A stretch of DNA of 64,000 nucleotides from Clostridiales bacterium. Its GTDB lineage: Bacteria; Bacillota; Clostridia; Oscillospirales; Oscillospiraceae. The notes beneath the pieces were generated by a model. That model did not search any database. It saw nothing but the letters and a program-made list of their open reading frames with translations, and was not told where the DNA came from. Positions 1 through 8,106 of the stretch are shown in pieces. Each line of letters begins with the position of its first letter. The first letter of the stretch is position 1. Location of the stretch: positions 1 through 64,000 of the forward strand of contig SFPN01000007.1 in NCBI GenBank assembly GCA_004551945.1, in the 5' to 3' direction. The translations under genes and the position numbers were made by a program.

Positions 1-555
1 ACAATAGCCGACAAGAGACCCTATTGTAAAAGTTTTATTGATAAATCCATCCATAAAAGACTCATCATCAATAGAGAGTGTGATACTGCAATCGCTTAGG
101 ATAATATCTTGACATCCCATATTACTGGAAACGACACCAAACAGACCAAGAGAAAAATACCCACTGACGTTGCCATTATCCTCTTTCCACTGAGTGGCGG
201 AACTATTATCAATAGTCATGCCTTTTATACTATGATGATTGCCATTGAGTGTTCCGCAAAACGGGGTTGCATTTGTTCCAATAGGAATCCAACTTCCCCA
301 AAGGGTTAGATCAATATCTGCGACCAGTTCATAATGAGCGGATGGTTCAGTTCTCATTGCATCTAACTGTTGGGCTGTTGCTATCTGATATGGATCATCC
401 TCTGTTCCGGTTCCTCCAGCGAAACTTGTAGCAGTTGACCCGTCCAAAACCTGAGTGGGGGAGCTTCCGTCTGCGGCAAATGAAACAGTAGGCAGAATGC
501 CGATTATCATGCTTAAGACGAGACAAATGCTTAATACCCGTTTTGCAATTTTCAT
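1..555 (-). CDS. Secreted GLUG-type beta-helix protein, 3' end cut off by window edge
   Basis: An open frame runs from ATG at 555 to the window edge: 185 codons with no stop. AGGAGAG lies 8 nt upstream of the start. Residues 1-27 are a signal peptide (K-rich start, hydrophobic core, FAA cleavage-like end). The mature part begins with the pattern GGTGTEDDPYQI-x-T-x-x-Q-L, then ELVADIDL, W-x-P-I-G, F-x-G-T-x-N-G and GLFG. This succession is typical of GLUG / M26-peptidase-N-terminal beta-helix repeats in secreted or surface proteins of gut Firmicutes. The function of the whole protein cannot be judged because the C-terminus, possibly with a wall anchor, is missing. The coding DNA is clearly AT-richer than the rest of the window, which suggests horizontal acquisition. 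Confidence 0.8.
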   Translation of the reverse strand, partial: MKIAKRVLSICLVLSMIIGILPTVSFAADGSSPTQVLDGSTATSFAGGTGTEDDPYQIATAQQLDAMRTEPSAHYELVADIDLTLWGSWIPIGTNATPFCGTLNGNHHSIKGMTIDNSSATQWKEDNGNVSGYFSLGLFGVVSSNMGCQDIILSDCSITLSIDDESFMDGFINKTFTIGSLVGYC

Positions 556-618
556 GCTGATCTCTCCTTCCCTTTTTACAAAAAGAATCCCCTATATTAA
601 CCCGTTTTTGCCTTCCCG

Positions 619-657
619 CTTGTTACCGGGGAGAGAACAGATCTCTCCCCGGGCAAG
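619..657. repeat. GC-rich inverted repeat in the 556-840 intergenic region
   Basis: CCGGGGAGAGA (626-636) pairs perfectly with TCTCTCCCCGG (642-652), and flanking CTTG/CAAG extends the stem. No T-run follows on either strand, so it is not a standard terminator. It lies in the likely 5' untranslated region of the minus-strand gene at 1-555. A small AGAGGT/ACCTCT hairpin is at 711-726. Otherwise I see no gene between 556 and 805. Confidence 0.5.
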
Positions 658-805
658 ACGGAGAAAAACAAAAAATGCCATGCAGATCCGATGACCTACA
701 CGGCGTTGGAAGAGGTAAAGACCTCTCATGCACACAACAACGCAATTGCATTGCCGCAAATGCCTGCGACAAAAAACCTCTTCCCACGCCCACAAAAGCA
801 AACCC

Positions 806-834
806 TTGCATTGCGGTTTGAAAAAAGGTATAAT
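806..834 (+). promoter_or_regulatory. Sigma-A type promoter for the structured RNA
   Basis: TTGCAT (806-811), a 17-bp spacer and a perfect TATAAT (829-834) predict a start near 841, exactly where the folded RNA begins. Confidence 0.75.
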
Positions 835-840
835 ATTGCT

Positions 841-1032
841 CATGCGGTGCGGCCCCCTAAAAAGGGCCGTTGTGTAGGTGATTCGTCCACCTGCGCAGGC
901 TTTCAGAGGCTCCTACCTCTCTGAAAGCTGCCGCATATTCTGTTTTTCGAGAAAAGTTTAGCAGATATTGAAGAAAATAGCAAGCAGAAAAAACAGTAGG
1001 CCAGGGGAAATTGGCGTTCCCCTGGCTTTTTT
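841..1032 (+). ncRNA. Structured non-coding RNA of about 190 nt, class unassigned
   Basis: A consensus promoter precedes it and a strong terminator ends it, with no credible ORF between. ATGCGG (842-847) pairs with CCGCAT (931-936) to close a junction holding three hairpins: 850-855/864-869, 871-880/888-897 (10 pairs with G-U) and 899-908/919-928 (10 perfect pairs). A second domain is closed by CTGTTTTT (940-947) with 989-996, followed by the terminator stem. Size and free-standing layout resemble 6S RNA or the raiA-type RNA of Firmicutes, but I cannot recognise diagnostic sequence of either. The 6S closing stem between the two ends is absent. It could be a leader read into the downstream phosphorylase, but the terminator argues against that. 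Confidence 0.65.
1000..1032 (+). terminator. Intrinsic terminator of the structured RNA
   Basis: GCCAGGGGAA (1000-1009) pairs perfectly with TTCCCCTGGC (1017-1026), followed by six T residues. Confidence 0.9.
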
Positions 1033-1065
1033 ATGGGGACACTGAGGGTATGGGGGTATTCCCGG

Positions 1066-1095
1066 ACCCCCTTGGCTCTCCCAGAGGAGGAGCAG
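1066..1095 (+). repeat. Dispersed palindromic repeat, family A, short copy
   Basis: CTTGGCTCTCC-CAGA-GGAGGAGC matches the first hairpin of the repeat family seen at 14232, 35331, 45709 and 48710. Confidence 0.5.
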
Positions 1096-1134
1096 GGTAA
1101 ATGTGAAGAACCCTTGAACAATCCGGGCAAATCG

Positions 1135-1163
1135 TTGCTTTTTTTCCCCAGCGGGTGTAAGAT
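1135..1163 (+). promoter_or_regulatory. Promoter for the phosphorylase gene
   Basis: TTGCTT (1135-1140), a 17-bp spacer and TAAGAT (1158-1163), about 60 bp before the start codon at 1225. Confidence 0.5.
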
Positions 1164-1224
1164 ACCTTAATATGACCAGAAATTTACCCGGTTTCCGCCG
1201 GAACATCAACGCGGAGGTTATCAC

Positions 1225-2049
1225 ATGAACTTTACCTATGCGCAATATCAGGAGAGCGCGGACTTCCTGCGCACCAAGCTGGGCGCCTTCGTGCCGAAGG
1301 TGGCCATGGTCCTGGGCTCCGGCCTGGGGTATCTGGGGGATGAGGTGGAAAACCCCATCGTGGTCCCCTACGGGGAAATCCCCCACTTCAAGCACTCCAC
1401 CGCCCCCGGGCACAAGGGCCAGCTGGTCTTCGGCACCCTGGCGGGCAAGCCTGTGGCCGTCATGCAGGGCCGGATGCACCACTACGAGGGCTACTCCTAC
1501 GAGGAGGTCAGCTACGCCGTCCGGGTTCTCCACCTGCTGGGCTGCGACACCCTCTTCGTCACCAACGCCGCCGGCGGCGTCAACTGGAACTTCCAGGCCG
1601 GGGACCTGATGCTCATCACCGACCAGATCAAGATCTTCATGGAGTCCCCCCTCCGGGGCGAGAATCTCCCCGAGTTCGGTCCCCGGTTCCCCGACTCCAG
1701 CTACCTCTACACCCCTGCCCTCCGGGATCTGGCCCGGAAGCAGGCCCGGAAGCTGGACATCAACCTGAAGGAAGGGGTCTACATGTACTTCCCCGGCCCT
1801 CAGTACGAGACCCCCGCCGAGGTCCGCATGGCCCGGATTCTGGGGGCGGACGCCGTGGGCATGTCCACGGCCCCAGAGGTTATCACCGCCGGTCACTGCG
1901 GCATGCAGGTGCTGGGTTTCACCCTGGTGTCCAACATGGCCGCCGGTGTTCTGCCCCAGCCCCTCAGCGAGGAGGAGGTCCTGGAGGCCGCTGCCGCCGC
2001 CCGGGAGAAGTTCTCCTCCCTGCTGCTGGCCTGTCTGGAGGCCCTGTAA
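1225..2049 (+). CDS. punA: Purine-nucleoside phosphorylase
   Basis: A 274-residue enzyme of the trimeric PNP / MTA-phosphorylase family. It splits purine (deoxy)nucleosides with phosphate into base and pentose-1-phosphate in the cytosol. Visible family signatures are LGSGLGYL near residue 30 (phosphate loop), the HHYEGY segment, LFVTNAAGGVN around residue 115 and GPQYETPAEVRM-x-x-x-L-GADAVGMST around residues 190-215, which carry the base-binding Glu and Met. GGAGG lies 8 nt before the ATG. Length is normal. The next gene, an MTA/SAH deaminase, starts 9 nt after the stop, so the two probably form a nucleoside salvage operon: deaminated methylthio- or S-ribosyl-hypoxanthine would suit a phosphorylase. 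Substrate range within the family is not decidable by eye. Confidence 0.93.
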   Translation: MNFTYAQYQESADFLRTKLGAFVPKVAMVLGSGLGYLGDEVENPIVVPYGEIPHFKHSTAPGHKGQLVFGTLAGKPVAVMQGRMHHYEGYSYEEVSYAVRVLHLLGCDTLFVTNAAGGVNWNFQAGDLMLITDQIKIFMESPLRGENLPEFGPRFPDSSYLYTPALRDLARKQARKLDINLKEGVYMYFPGPQYETPAEVRMARILGADAVGMSTAPEVITAGHCGMQVLGFTLVSNMAAGVLPQPLSEEEVLEAAAAAREKFSSLLLACLEAL

Positions 2050-2058
2050 GGTGACGCC

Positions 2059-3363
2059 ATGAAAAAAACACTCATTTACAACTGCCGCGCCCTCCTCATG
2101 GATGAGGAGGGTACGGTTCTGAACAACGCCTTTGTGGCGGTGGAGGGGGACAAGATTGCCTCCGTGGGCACCACCCGCCCCGAGGGCCCCTTTGACCAGG
2201 AGATTGACGGCAAGGGGAACGTCCTCATGCCTGGCCTGGTGAACGCCCACACCCACATCCCCATGACCCTGCTCCGGGGCTACGGCGGGGGCTGCGATTT
2301 GCAGACCTGGCTGAACCAGTGGATTTTCCCCGCCGAGGCCAAGCTGGACGACCAGGCCGTGGCTGCCGGCACCGCTCTGGGTCTGGCGGAGATGATCGCC
2401 AACGGCGTCACCTGCATTGCGGACATGTACATGCACACCCCCGCCATCGCCCAGCAGGTGCTGGAGGCGGGGATCAGCGCCAACCTGTCCGTGGGCGGGG
2501 TGTACTTCGGTGCCCCTGACCAGTTCAGCCCCGACACCTGCGGGGACTGCGGCAACCAGATCCGCCTCACCGAGGAGTGGCACGGGGCCGGGGACGGCCA
2601 GATTCTGGTGGACGCCTCCATCCACGGGGAGTACACCTCCAATGCGCCCCTGTGGAAGTGGATGGCGGATTACGCCCAGAAGAAGGGCCTGGGAATGCAC
2701 GTTCACGTCTCCGAGACCCAGACCGAGCACCAGGGCAGCCTGGACCGCAACGGCAAGACCCCCATCCAGACCCTGGACCAGTACGGGGTGTGGGACACCC
2801 GGGCCATTGCCGCCCACTGCGTCTGGACCACTCCGGAGGACTGGGCCATCATGGCCGCCAAGGGGATCTCCTGCGTTCACAACCCGGTGTCCAACCTGAA
2901 GCTGGGCTCCGGTGTGGCTCAGATTCCCGCCATGAAAAAGGCAGGGGTGAACATCGCCCTGGGCACCGACGGCGTCTCCTCCAACAACAGCACCGACCTG
3001 TTCCAGGAGATGAAGTTTGCCGCCGTTCTCCACCCGGGCGTGAGCCGGGACCCGCTGGCGCTTCAGCCTCTGGACGCTCTGAGCATGGCCACCTGCGATG
3101 GGGCCAGGGCTCTGGGCCGCAAGACCGGGCGCATCGCCCCGGGGTACACCGCCGACCTGATTCTGGTGGACTTTGACCGGCCCAACCTCACCCCCTGCCA
3201 CAGCGTTACGGACAACCTGGTCTACTCCGCCTGCGGCCGGGACGTGGTGATGAATATGGCCCGGGGCAACGTCATATACAAGGATGGGACCTATTTCACC
3301 CTGGACCTGGAGAAGATCCAGTTCCAGGTGAAGAACTACGCCATGCCCCTGATTTTTGGATAA
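2059..3363 (+). CDS. mtaD: 5'-methylthioadenosine / S-adenosylhomocysteine deaminase, amidohydrolase
   Basis: 434 residues, the usual length for the MtaD/TrzN subgroup of the amidohydrolase superfamily. It hydrolytically deaminates the adenine ring of MTA or SAH to the inosine form. The metal site is visible: HTHIPMTLLRG (about residue 64) supplies H-x-H, HVHVSET a later His, AAHCVW another, and LGTDGVSSNNS the catalytic Asp. An N-terminal beta-sandwich precedes the barrel. AAGGTG upstream gives the ribosome site. The gene follows PNP closely, which supports a role in recycling SAM by-products. Related deaminases act on other aminated heterocycles, so the exact substrate is inferred. Confidence 0.85.
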   Translation: MKKTLIYNCRALLMDEEGTVLNNAFVAVEGDKIASVGTTRPEGPFDQEIDGKGNVLMPGLVNAHTHIPMTLLRGYGGGCDLQTWLNQWIFPAEAKLDDQAVAAGTALGLAEMIANGVTCIADMYMHTPAIAQQVLEAGISANLSVGGVYFGAPDQFSPDTCGDCGNQIRLTEEWHGAGDGQILVDASIHGEYTSNAPLWKWMADYAQKKGLGMHVHVSETQTEHQGSLDRNGKTPIQTLDQYGVWDTRAIAAHCVWTTPEDWAIMAAKGISCVHNPVSNLKLGSGVAQIPAMKKAGVNIALGTDGVSSNNSTDLFQEMKFAAVLHPGVSRDPLALQPLDALSMATCDGARALGRKTGRIAPGYTADLILVDFDRPNLTPCHSVTDNLVYSACGRDVVMNMARGNVIYKDGTYFTLDLEKIQFQVKNYAMPLIFG

Positions 3364-3381
3364 TCTGTGGAGGATCTACCT

Positions 3382-4974
3382 TTGAAACAATCATCGCAAA
3401 AAAGTACGTTTTTCGGTGGGGCGGCGACGCTGGCTGCGGGCATTGTGATCGTCAAGCTCATCGGCGCCCTGTACAAGATTCCTCTGGGCCGCATCCTGGG
3501 GGACGTGGGCTTCGGCCACTTCAACAACGCCTACTCGGTGTTTAACCTGCTGCTGATGGTCTCCACTGCGGGCCTGCCCGTGGCCATGTCCAAGACCATT
3601 TCGGAGGCCAACGCATTGGGCCGCCGCAACCAGGTCAACCGGGTGTTCCGGGTGTGTTTGATCACCTTTATTATTCTGGGGTTTATCACCACCTGCATTA
3701 TGTTCTTCGGCGCCCAGCCCCTGGCCAGCCTCCAGGGGGACAGCATGGCCGCTCCCGCTATCCGGGTCATGTCCCTGACAGCCTTCTTCCTGTGCACCGT
3801 TTCGGCCTACCGGGGCTTTGCCCAGGGCCACTCGGATATGGTCCCCACGGCGGTCTCCCAGGTGATCGAAGCCGTCGCCAAGCTGGTGGTGGGCCTGGTT
3901 CTGGCCTGGTACCTGCTCTATCTGGGCTTCGGCAGTGAGATTGCCGCCGCCGGCGCCATCGGCGGCGTAGCCGCCGGCAGCGGGGTGTCCCTCATCTACC
4001 TGATTATCCGCCATCACCGGACCAATCCCCCCGCCAAGGCCCTGGGGGACGACAAGCCGGACACCGCCGGCAGGATCTTAAAGACCCTGCTGGTCATTGC
4101 CGTGCCCATCACCCTGAGCTCTTCCGTGGTGCCCATCACCACCTATATCGACACCATCCAGGTCCAGAACCTCCTCCAGAGCGCTCTGGGCTACACCGAG
4201 GAGATGGCTGTGAGCCTCTACGGCTCCTACCAGAAGGCTGTGGCCATTTACAACCTGCCCTCTTCCCTCATGGTCTCCCTGACGGCCTGCATCGTGCCCG
4301 CGGTCTCCGCCGCCCTGACCACCAAGGATAAGCTGGGCGCCGGCAAGGTGGCCGAGTCCGCCCTGCGGGTGGGGGCCATGCTGGCCATCCCCGCCGGCGT
4401 CGGCCTTGCGGCCCTCTCCGGCTCCATCATCCAGCTGCTCTATCCTGAGACCAACCAGGAAGTGGCCTCCGCCTGCATGTTCATCCTGGGCATCGCCTCT
4501 ATCTTCGTGTGCATCATGCTCCTGTGCAACGCCATCCTCCAGGCCAACGGCCGGGCGTCCCTGCCGATCTTGTTTATCGCCATCGGCAGCGTCCTGAAGC
4601 TCATGGTGAACTTCTGCCTGGTTCAGCAGCCTGCCGTGGGCATCAAGGGCGCGCCCATCGGCACCCTGGTGTGCTTCTCCCTGGTGGCGGTGATGGAGCT
4701 GGCCGCCATCAAGAAGGTCACCCCCTACCCCCCCAAGTACCTGCGGGTGTTTGTGAAGCCCCTCATCGCCGCCCTGGCCATGGGCGCGGCAGCCTGGGCC
4801 AGCTACGGTCTGTTCGCCTCCCGCCTGGGCAACACCCTGGCGGTGTGCGGCGCCATTGTGGTGGGCGTGGTGATCTACGCGGTGCTGGTGATCCTCCTGC
4901 GGGCCGTGTCCAAGGACGATCTGTCCCTGATGCCTAAGGGGGATAAAATTGCAAAACTCCTCCGGATTAAGTAA
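3382..4974 (+). CDS. Oligosaccharide / lipid flippase of the SpoVB-YabM family
   Basis: About 530 residues with some fourteen hydrophobic segments and the N-terminal pattern KIPLGRILGDVGFG-x-F of the MOP-superfamily polysaccharide transporters (SpoVB, YtgP, MurJ-like). Such proteins flip lipid-linked cell-wall or spore-cortex precursors. I prefer the TTG start at 3382 because GGAGG (3369-3373) lies 8 nt before it. A GTG at 3367 is in frame but overlaps that ribosome site. In Bacillus the order yabM-yabN(mazG) is conserved, and here mazG follows after 67 bp, so this is probably the YabM/SpoVB member. Whether it acts in sporulation or vegetative growth is not shown by the sequence. Confidence 0.85.
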   Translation: MKQSSQKSTFFGGAATLAAGIVIVKLIGALYKIPLGRILGDVGFGHFNNAYSVFNLLLMVSTAGLPVAMSKTISEANALGRRNQVNRVFRVCLITFIILGFITTCIMFFGAQPLASLQGDSMAAPAIRVMSLTAFFLCTVSAYRGFAQGHSDMVPTAVSQVIEAVAKLVVGLVLAWYLLYLGFGSEIAAAGAIGGVAAGSGVSLIYLIIRHHRTNPPAKALGDDKPDTAGRILKTLLVIAVPITLSSSVVPITTYIDTIQVQNLLQSALGYTEEMAVSLYGSYQKAVAIYNLPSSLMVSLTACIVPAVSAALTTKDKLGAGKVAESALRVGAMLAIPAGVGLAALSGSIIQLLYPETNQEVASACMFILGIASIFVCIMLLCNAILQANGRASLPILFIAIGSVLKLMVNFCLVQQPAVGIKGAPIGTLVCFSLVAVMELAAIKKVTPYPPKYLRVFVKPLIAALAMGAAAWASYGLFASRLGNTLAVCGAIVVGVVIYAVLVILLRAVSKDDLSLMPKGDKIAKLLRIK

Positions 4975-5041
4975 AAATACGGATAAGAACGAATAAAAAC
5001 CGAGAAAATGTCCCAGAGGGACTTGTGGGAAACAGCGTCAT

Positions 5042-5869
5042 ATGATAAATTTTGAATATAAAAAATCGTACAACGTGGAGGATCTGCGGGAAATTGTCCG
5101 CATCCTCCGCGCCCCCGGGGGCTGCCCCTGGGACATCCAGCAGACCCATGAAAGCATCCGCCGGAACTTCATTGAGGAAGCCTGCGAGGTTGCCGAGGCC
5201 ATCGACGAAAAGAACCCGGACCACCTGAAGGAAGAGCTGGGGGACGTGCTCCTCCAGGTTCTCTTTCATGCCTCCATTGAGGAGGACGCAGGGCGGTTCA
5301 ACCTGGACGACGTGGCCGACGGGATCTGCAAAAAGCTCATCTACCGCCACCCCCATGTGTTCGCCCAGGAGCAGGCCGACTCGGTCGGCCAGGTGCTCAC
5401 CAACTGGGAGGAGCTCAAGCGGAAGGAAAAGGGCCAGGCAACGGACACGGACACCCTGAACAGCGTGGCCCGGACTCTGCCGGGCCTGTGGCGGGCGGAG
5501 AAAATCCAGGCAAAGGCCGAGCGGGCAGGGTTTGAGTGGCCCGATGTCCAGGCCGCCATGGACAAGCTGGAGGAAGAGCTGGGCGAACTGAAAACCGCGG
5601 TGGCGGAACAGTCCAACGTGGAGGAAGAGCTGGGTGACCTGCTGTTTGCAGCGGTGAAGATTGCCCGGTTCTTCCAGATTGACCCCGAGGAAGCTCTGGG
5701 CGGAACCTGCGAAAAGTTCATTCGCCGGTTTGCCGGGGTGGAAGCGGCGGTCGCCGCCCAGGGAAAGAAAATGAAGGACCTGCCAGTTTCCCAGCTGATG
5801 GTCCTCTGGAACCGGGAAAAACACCCGGAGAAGGCACAATCTGAAGAGAAAGAGGGAAAATCATCATGA
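5042..5869 (+). CDS. mazG: Nucleoside triphosphate pyrophosphohydrolase MazG
   Basis: 275 residues with two MazG all-alpha repeats. The first has GGCPWD-x-x-Q-T-H near residue 30, then EEACEVAEAID and EELGDVLLQVLFH, the Mg-binding E-x-x-E plus E-x-x-D helices. The second has KLEEELGEL and VEEELGDLLFA near residues 180-210. It removes pyrophosphate from NTPs and dNTPs, which in this family serves house-cleaning and ppGpp control. A 4-bp ATGA overlap with the HU gene shows coupled translation. Only a weak GGGAAA ribosome site precedes the start. Confidence 0.93.
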   Translation: MINFEYKKSYNVEDLREIVRILRAPGGCPWDIQQTHESIRRNFIEEACEVAEAIDEKNPDHLKEELGDVLLQVLFHASIEEDAGRFNLDDVADGICKKLIYRHPHVFAQEQADSVGQVLTNWEELKRKEKGQATDTDTLNSVARTLPGLWRAEKIQAKAERAGFEWPDVQAAMDKLEEELGELKTAVAEQSNVEEELGDLLFAAVKIARFFQIDPEEALGGTCEKFIRRFAGVEAAVAAQGKKMKDLPVSQLMVLWNREKHPEKAQSEEKEGKSS

Positions 5870-6141
5870 ACAAGACAGAACTGATCCTGAGCATTGCGGA
5901 GGAAACCGGCTTCTCCCGGAAGAACGTGGAGATCGCCCTGAACGCCGCCATTGCCCGCATCACCAAGGCCCTGACTGAGGAGGAAAAGGTCCAGATCGTC
6001 GGCTTCGGCGCGTTCGAGACCAAGACCCGCGCCGAGCGCATGGGCCGCAACCCCAAGACCGGCGAGGACATCCCCATCCCCGCCACCAAGGTGCCTGTGT
6101 TCAAGGCCGGCAAGGCCCTGAAGGAAGCTGTGGATAAGTAA
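5866..6141 (+). CDS. hup: HU-family DNA-binding protein
   Basis: 91 residues, the standard HU length. MNKTELI at the start, GFGAFE near residue 46 and GRNPKTGEDI-x-I-x-A in the beta-arm are family hallmarks, and the DNA-intercalating Pro lies in this arm. It bends and compacts DNA as a dimer. It starts inside the mazG stop codon, with GAGGG upstream. A strong terminator follows, so spoVB-like, mazG and hup form one transcription unit. Confidence 0.95.
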   Translation: MNKTELILSIAEETGFSRKNVEIALNAAIARITKALTEEEKVQIVGFGAFETKTRAERMGRNPKTGEDIPIPATKVPVFKAGKALKEAVDK

Positions 6142-6152
6142 CGCGATCCTGC

Positions 6153-6187
6153 CGCCCGCCGCTGAAGAACAGCGGCGGGCGTTTTGC
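6153..6187 (+). terminator. Terminator after hup
   Basis: CGCCCGCCGCTG (6153-6164) pairs perfectly with CAGCGGCGGGCG (6170-6181), followed by TTTT. Confidence 0.88.
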
Positions 6188-6272
6188 GCGGTACGCGCCA
6201 ATATGCACAAGAAGTTCTGCCAGGTTGACGGGAAAATTTTCATTTTGTCAAGAAAAGATCTGCGGTTTTCTC

Positions 6273-6301
6273 TTTACTTTATCACGGTAGAGTGATAAAA
6301 T
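6273..6301 (+). promoter_or_regulatory. his operon promoter with overlapping operator dyad
   Basis: TTTACT (6273-6278), a 17-bp spacer and TAAAAT (6296-6301). A perfect 8-bp inverted repeat TTTATCAC-N6-GTGATAAA (6278-6299) fills the spacer and enters the -10 box, the classic position for a repressor site. Some Firmicutes control his genes with a TrpR-family repressor (HisR/YerC), but I cannot match this motif to a known consensus. Confidence 0.7.
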
Positions 6302-6343
6302 ATCAACCATCCAACGGACTAAAGGAGAAAGGGGCGCGGACCC

Positions 6344-7453
6344 ATGGAATTTGATTGGAGCATCCTCCGCAGCGGGGAGCAGACCATATACCGCCTGCGG
6401 GGCCTGTACGAGCAGTACGGCTACCGCCGGTTTAAAATGAGTAAGTTTGAGGAATACGACCTCTACGTGCGCAACAAGGACTTTCTGGTGAGCGACCGGA
6501 TGATTACCTTCACAGACGCCCGGGGGGTCCTTATGGCGCTGAAGCCGGACGTGACCCTTTCCATCATCAAAAACACCCGGGAAGAGGACGCCGGACCCCG
6601 GAAGGTCTATTATAACGAGGCCATCTACCGCACCAGCAAGGGGGACGACACCTTCCAGGAGATCATGCAGACCGGTCTGGAGTGCATCGGTACCCTGGAC
6701 CTGTACCACATCTACGAGGTGATCGCTCTGGCGGTGCAGAGCCTGCAGACCATCAGCCCCGACTATGTGCTGGACGTGTCCCACATGGGCCTGGTCTCCG
6801 GGTTTATGGAGGCCGCCGGTGTGGCCGAGGCGGACTACCCCGCCGTTCTGGAGGCGGTGCGGGAGAAGAATCCCGCCGCCCTGGCAGCCTTCTGCCGGGA
6901 GCGGGGCCTCAGCGGAACCGTCCAGACTCTGCTGGAGAAGCTCATCACCACCTACGGCACCATCGACACCGTCCTGGACCAGCTGGCTCCCCTGTGCGTG
7001 GGGGGCAAGCGCACCCGGGAAGCCTGGGAGGAGCTGAGCAGCATCCGGGATCTTCTGAAGGCCAACGGCCTGGCGGACCGGGTGTACCTGGACTTCTCCG
7101 TAGAGGGCGGCATGGACTATTACAGCGGCATCGTGTTCCGTGGCTTCATCAAGGGCCTGTCCGCAGGGGTGCTCTCCGGCGGGCAGTATGACAAGATGGT
7201 GGAGAAGATGGGCAAGTGCTGCGGCGCCATCGGCTTTGCTATCTACCTGGATGAGCTGGAGCGGCTCCGTCCCGCCCAGACCCAGTGGGACGCGGACGTG
7301 CTGGTGCGCTACGACGAAAAGACCGATCTCACCGCCCTCACCGGCAAGCTGGCAGAGCTTACCGCCCAGGGCAAGCGGGTGCTGGCCCGGCGGGAGGACG
7401 GCGACCTGCGGACGCGGGAGACCATTGACATGAGAGGGGGTAAGCAGGCATGA
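6344..7453 (+). CDS. hisZ: ATP phosphoribosyltransferase regulatory subunit HisZ
   Basis: 369 residues resembling the catalytic core of histidyl-tRNA synthetase but lacking its anticodon-binding domain, as expected of HisZ. The class II synthetase-like motifs are visible: KPDVTLSI (motif 2 region), YYNEAIYR and GGMDYYSGIVFRG. It binds histidine and gives allosteric control to short-form HisG in a hetero-octamer. First gene of the his operon; AAAGGAGAAAGG stands upstream of the ATG, with a somewhat long spacer. Its last four bases overlap hisG (ATGA). Presence of hisZ agrees with the short 218-residue HisG next door. Confidence 0.93.
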   Translation: MEFDWSILRSGEQTIYRLRGLYEQYGYRRFKMSKFEEYDLYVRNKDFLVSDRMITFTDARGVLMALKPDVTLSIIKNTREEDAGPRKVYYNEAIYRTSKGDDTFQEIMQTGLECIGTLDLYHIYEVIALAVQSLQTISPDYVLDVSHMGLVSGFMEAAGVAEADYPAVLEAVREKNPAALAAFCRERGLSGTVQTLLEKLITTYGTIDTVLDQLAPLCVGGKRTREAWEELSSIRDLLKANGLADRVYLDFSVEGGMDYYSGIVFRGFIKGLSAGVLSGGQYDKMVEKMGKCCGAIGFAIYLDELERLRPAQTQWDADVLVRYDEKTDLTALTGKLAELTAQGKRVLARREDGDLRTRETIDMRGGKQA

Positions 7454-8106
7454 GCGACAAGGAATTTCTGAACGTGGCCCTGCCCAAGGGCCGGCTGGGG
7501 GAGAAGGTTTACGCCATGTTTGCCCAGGCGGGCTTTCCCTGCGACGAGCTGCTGGACCCCAAGCGCAAGCTGATCTTTGAAAACCCCGAGGCCGGGGTGC
7601 GCTACTTCTGGGTGAAGCCCTCCGACGTGGCGGTGTACGTGGAGCGGGGCGCTGCCGACGTGGGGGTTGTGGGCAAGGATATTCTGCTGGAGTACACCCC
7701 GGATATCTACGAACTGCTGGACCTGAACGTGGGCAAGTGCCGCATGTGCGTGGCCGCCGAGAACGGCTTCCGGGACGACCCCGACCGCACCCTGCGGGTG
7801 GCCACCAAGTTCCCCCACATCGCCCGGGGGTTCTACAGCGCCCGCAGCCGGGACATTGACATCATTCTCCTCCACGGCTCCATTGAGATTGCCCCCATCC
7901 TGGGCATGACCGACGTGATCGTGGACATTGTGGAGACGGGCACCACCCTGCGGGAGAACAATCTGTCCCCTGTGGAGACCATCGTCCCCATCAGCGCCCG
8001 GCTCATCGCCAACAAAGTGAGCTTTAAGTTTAAGCACGCGGCCATCCAGACCCTTTACGAGAGCTTAAAGGAGCAGGTGGCCGCCAAGGAGGAACAGAAG
8101 GCATGA
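7450..8106 (+). CDS. hisG: ATP phosphoribosyltransferase catalytic subunit, short form
   Basis: 218 residues, the short HisG form that lacks the C-terminal regulatory domain and needs HisZ. It joins ATP and PRPP, the first committed step of histidine synthesis. LPKGRLG at residue 10 is the family start. GAADVGVVGKD around residue 75 and DIVETGTTLRENNL (E-T-G-x-T-L-x-x-N, PRPP loop) around residue 160 are diagnostic. It overlaps hisZ and hisD by four bases each, so translation is coupled. Confidence 0.95.
   Translation: MSDKEFLNVALPKGRLGEKVYAMFAQAGFPCDELLDPKRKLIFENPEAGVRYFWVKPSDVAVYVERGAADVGVVGKDILLEYTPDIYELLDLNVGKCRMCVAAENGFRDDPDRTLRVATKFPHIARGFYSARSRDIDIILLHGSIEIAPILGMTDVIVDIVETGTTLRENNLSPVETIVPISARLIANKVSFKFKHAAIQTLYESLKEQVAAKEEQKA

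Noticed and set aside
592..843. Minus-strand ORFs of 62-83 residues between the beta-helix gene and the RNA
   Set aside because: No ribosome site, odd composition, and they cross the inverted repeat and promoter of the RNA.
841..1032. tmRNA, SRP RNA, RNase P or purine riboswitch at this place
   Set aside because: No tRNA-like ends or tag ORF, no SRP GGAA-loop domain, far too short for RNase P, and no purine aptamer core, although a purine phosphorylase follows.
958..3201. 747-residue open frame on the minus strand over PNP and mtaD
   Set aside because: Gly/Val/His/Leu-rich shadow of GC-rich coding DNA; no ribosome site or motif, and two well-supported genes lie on the other strand.
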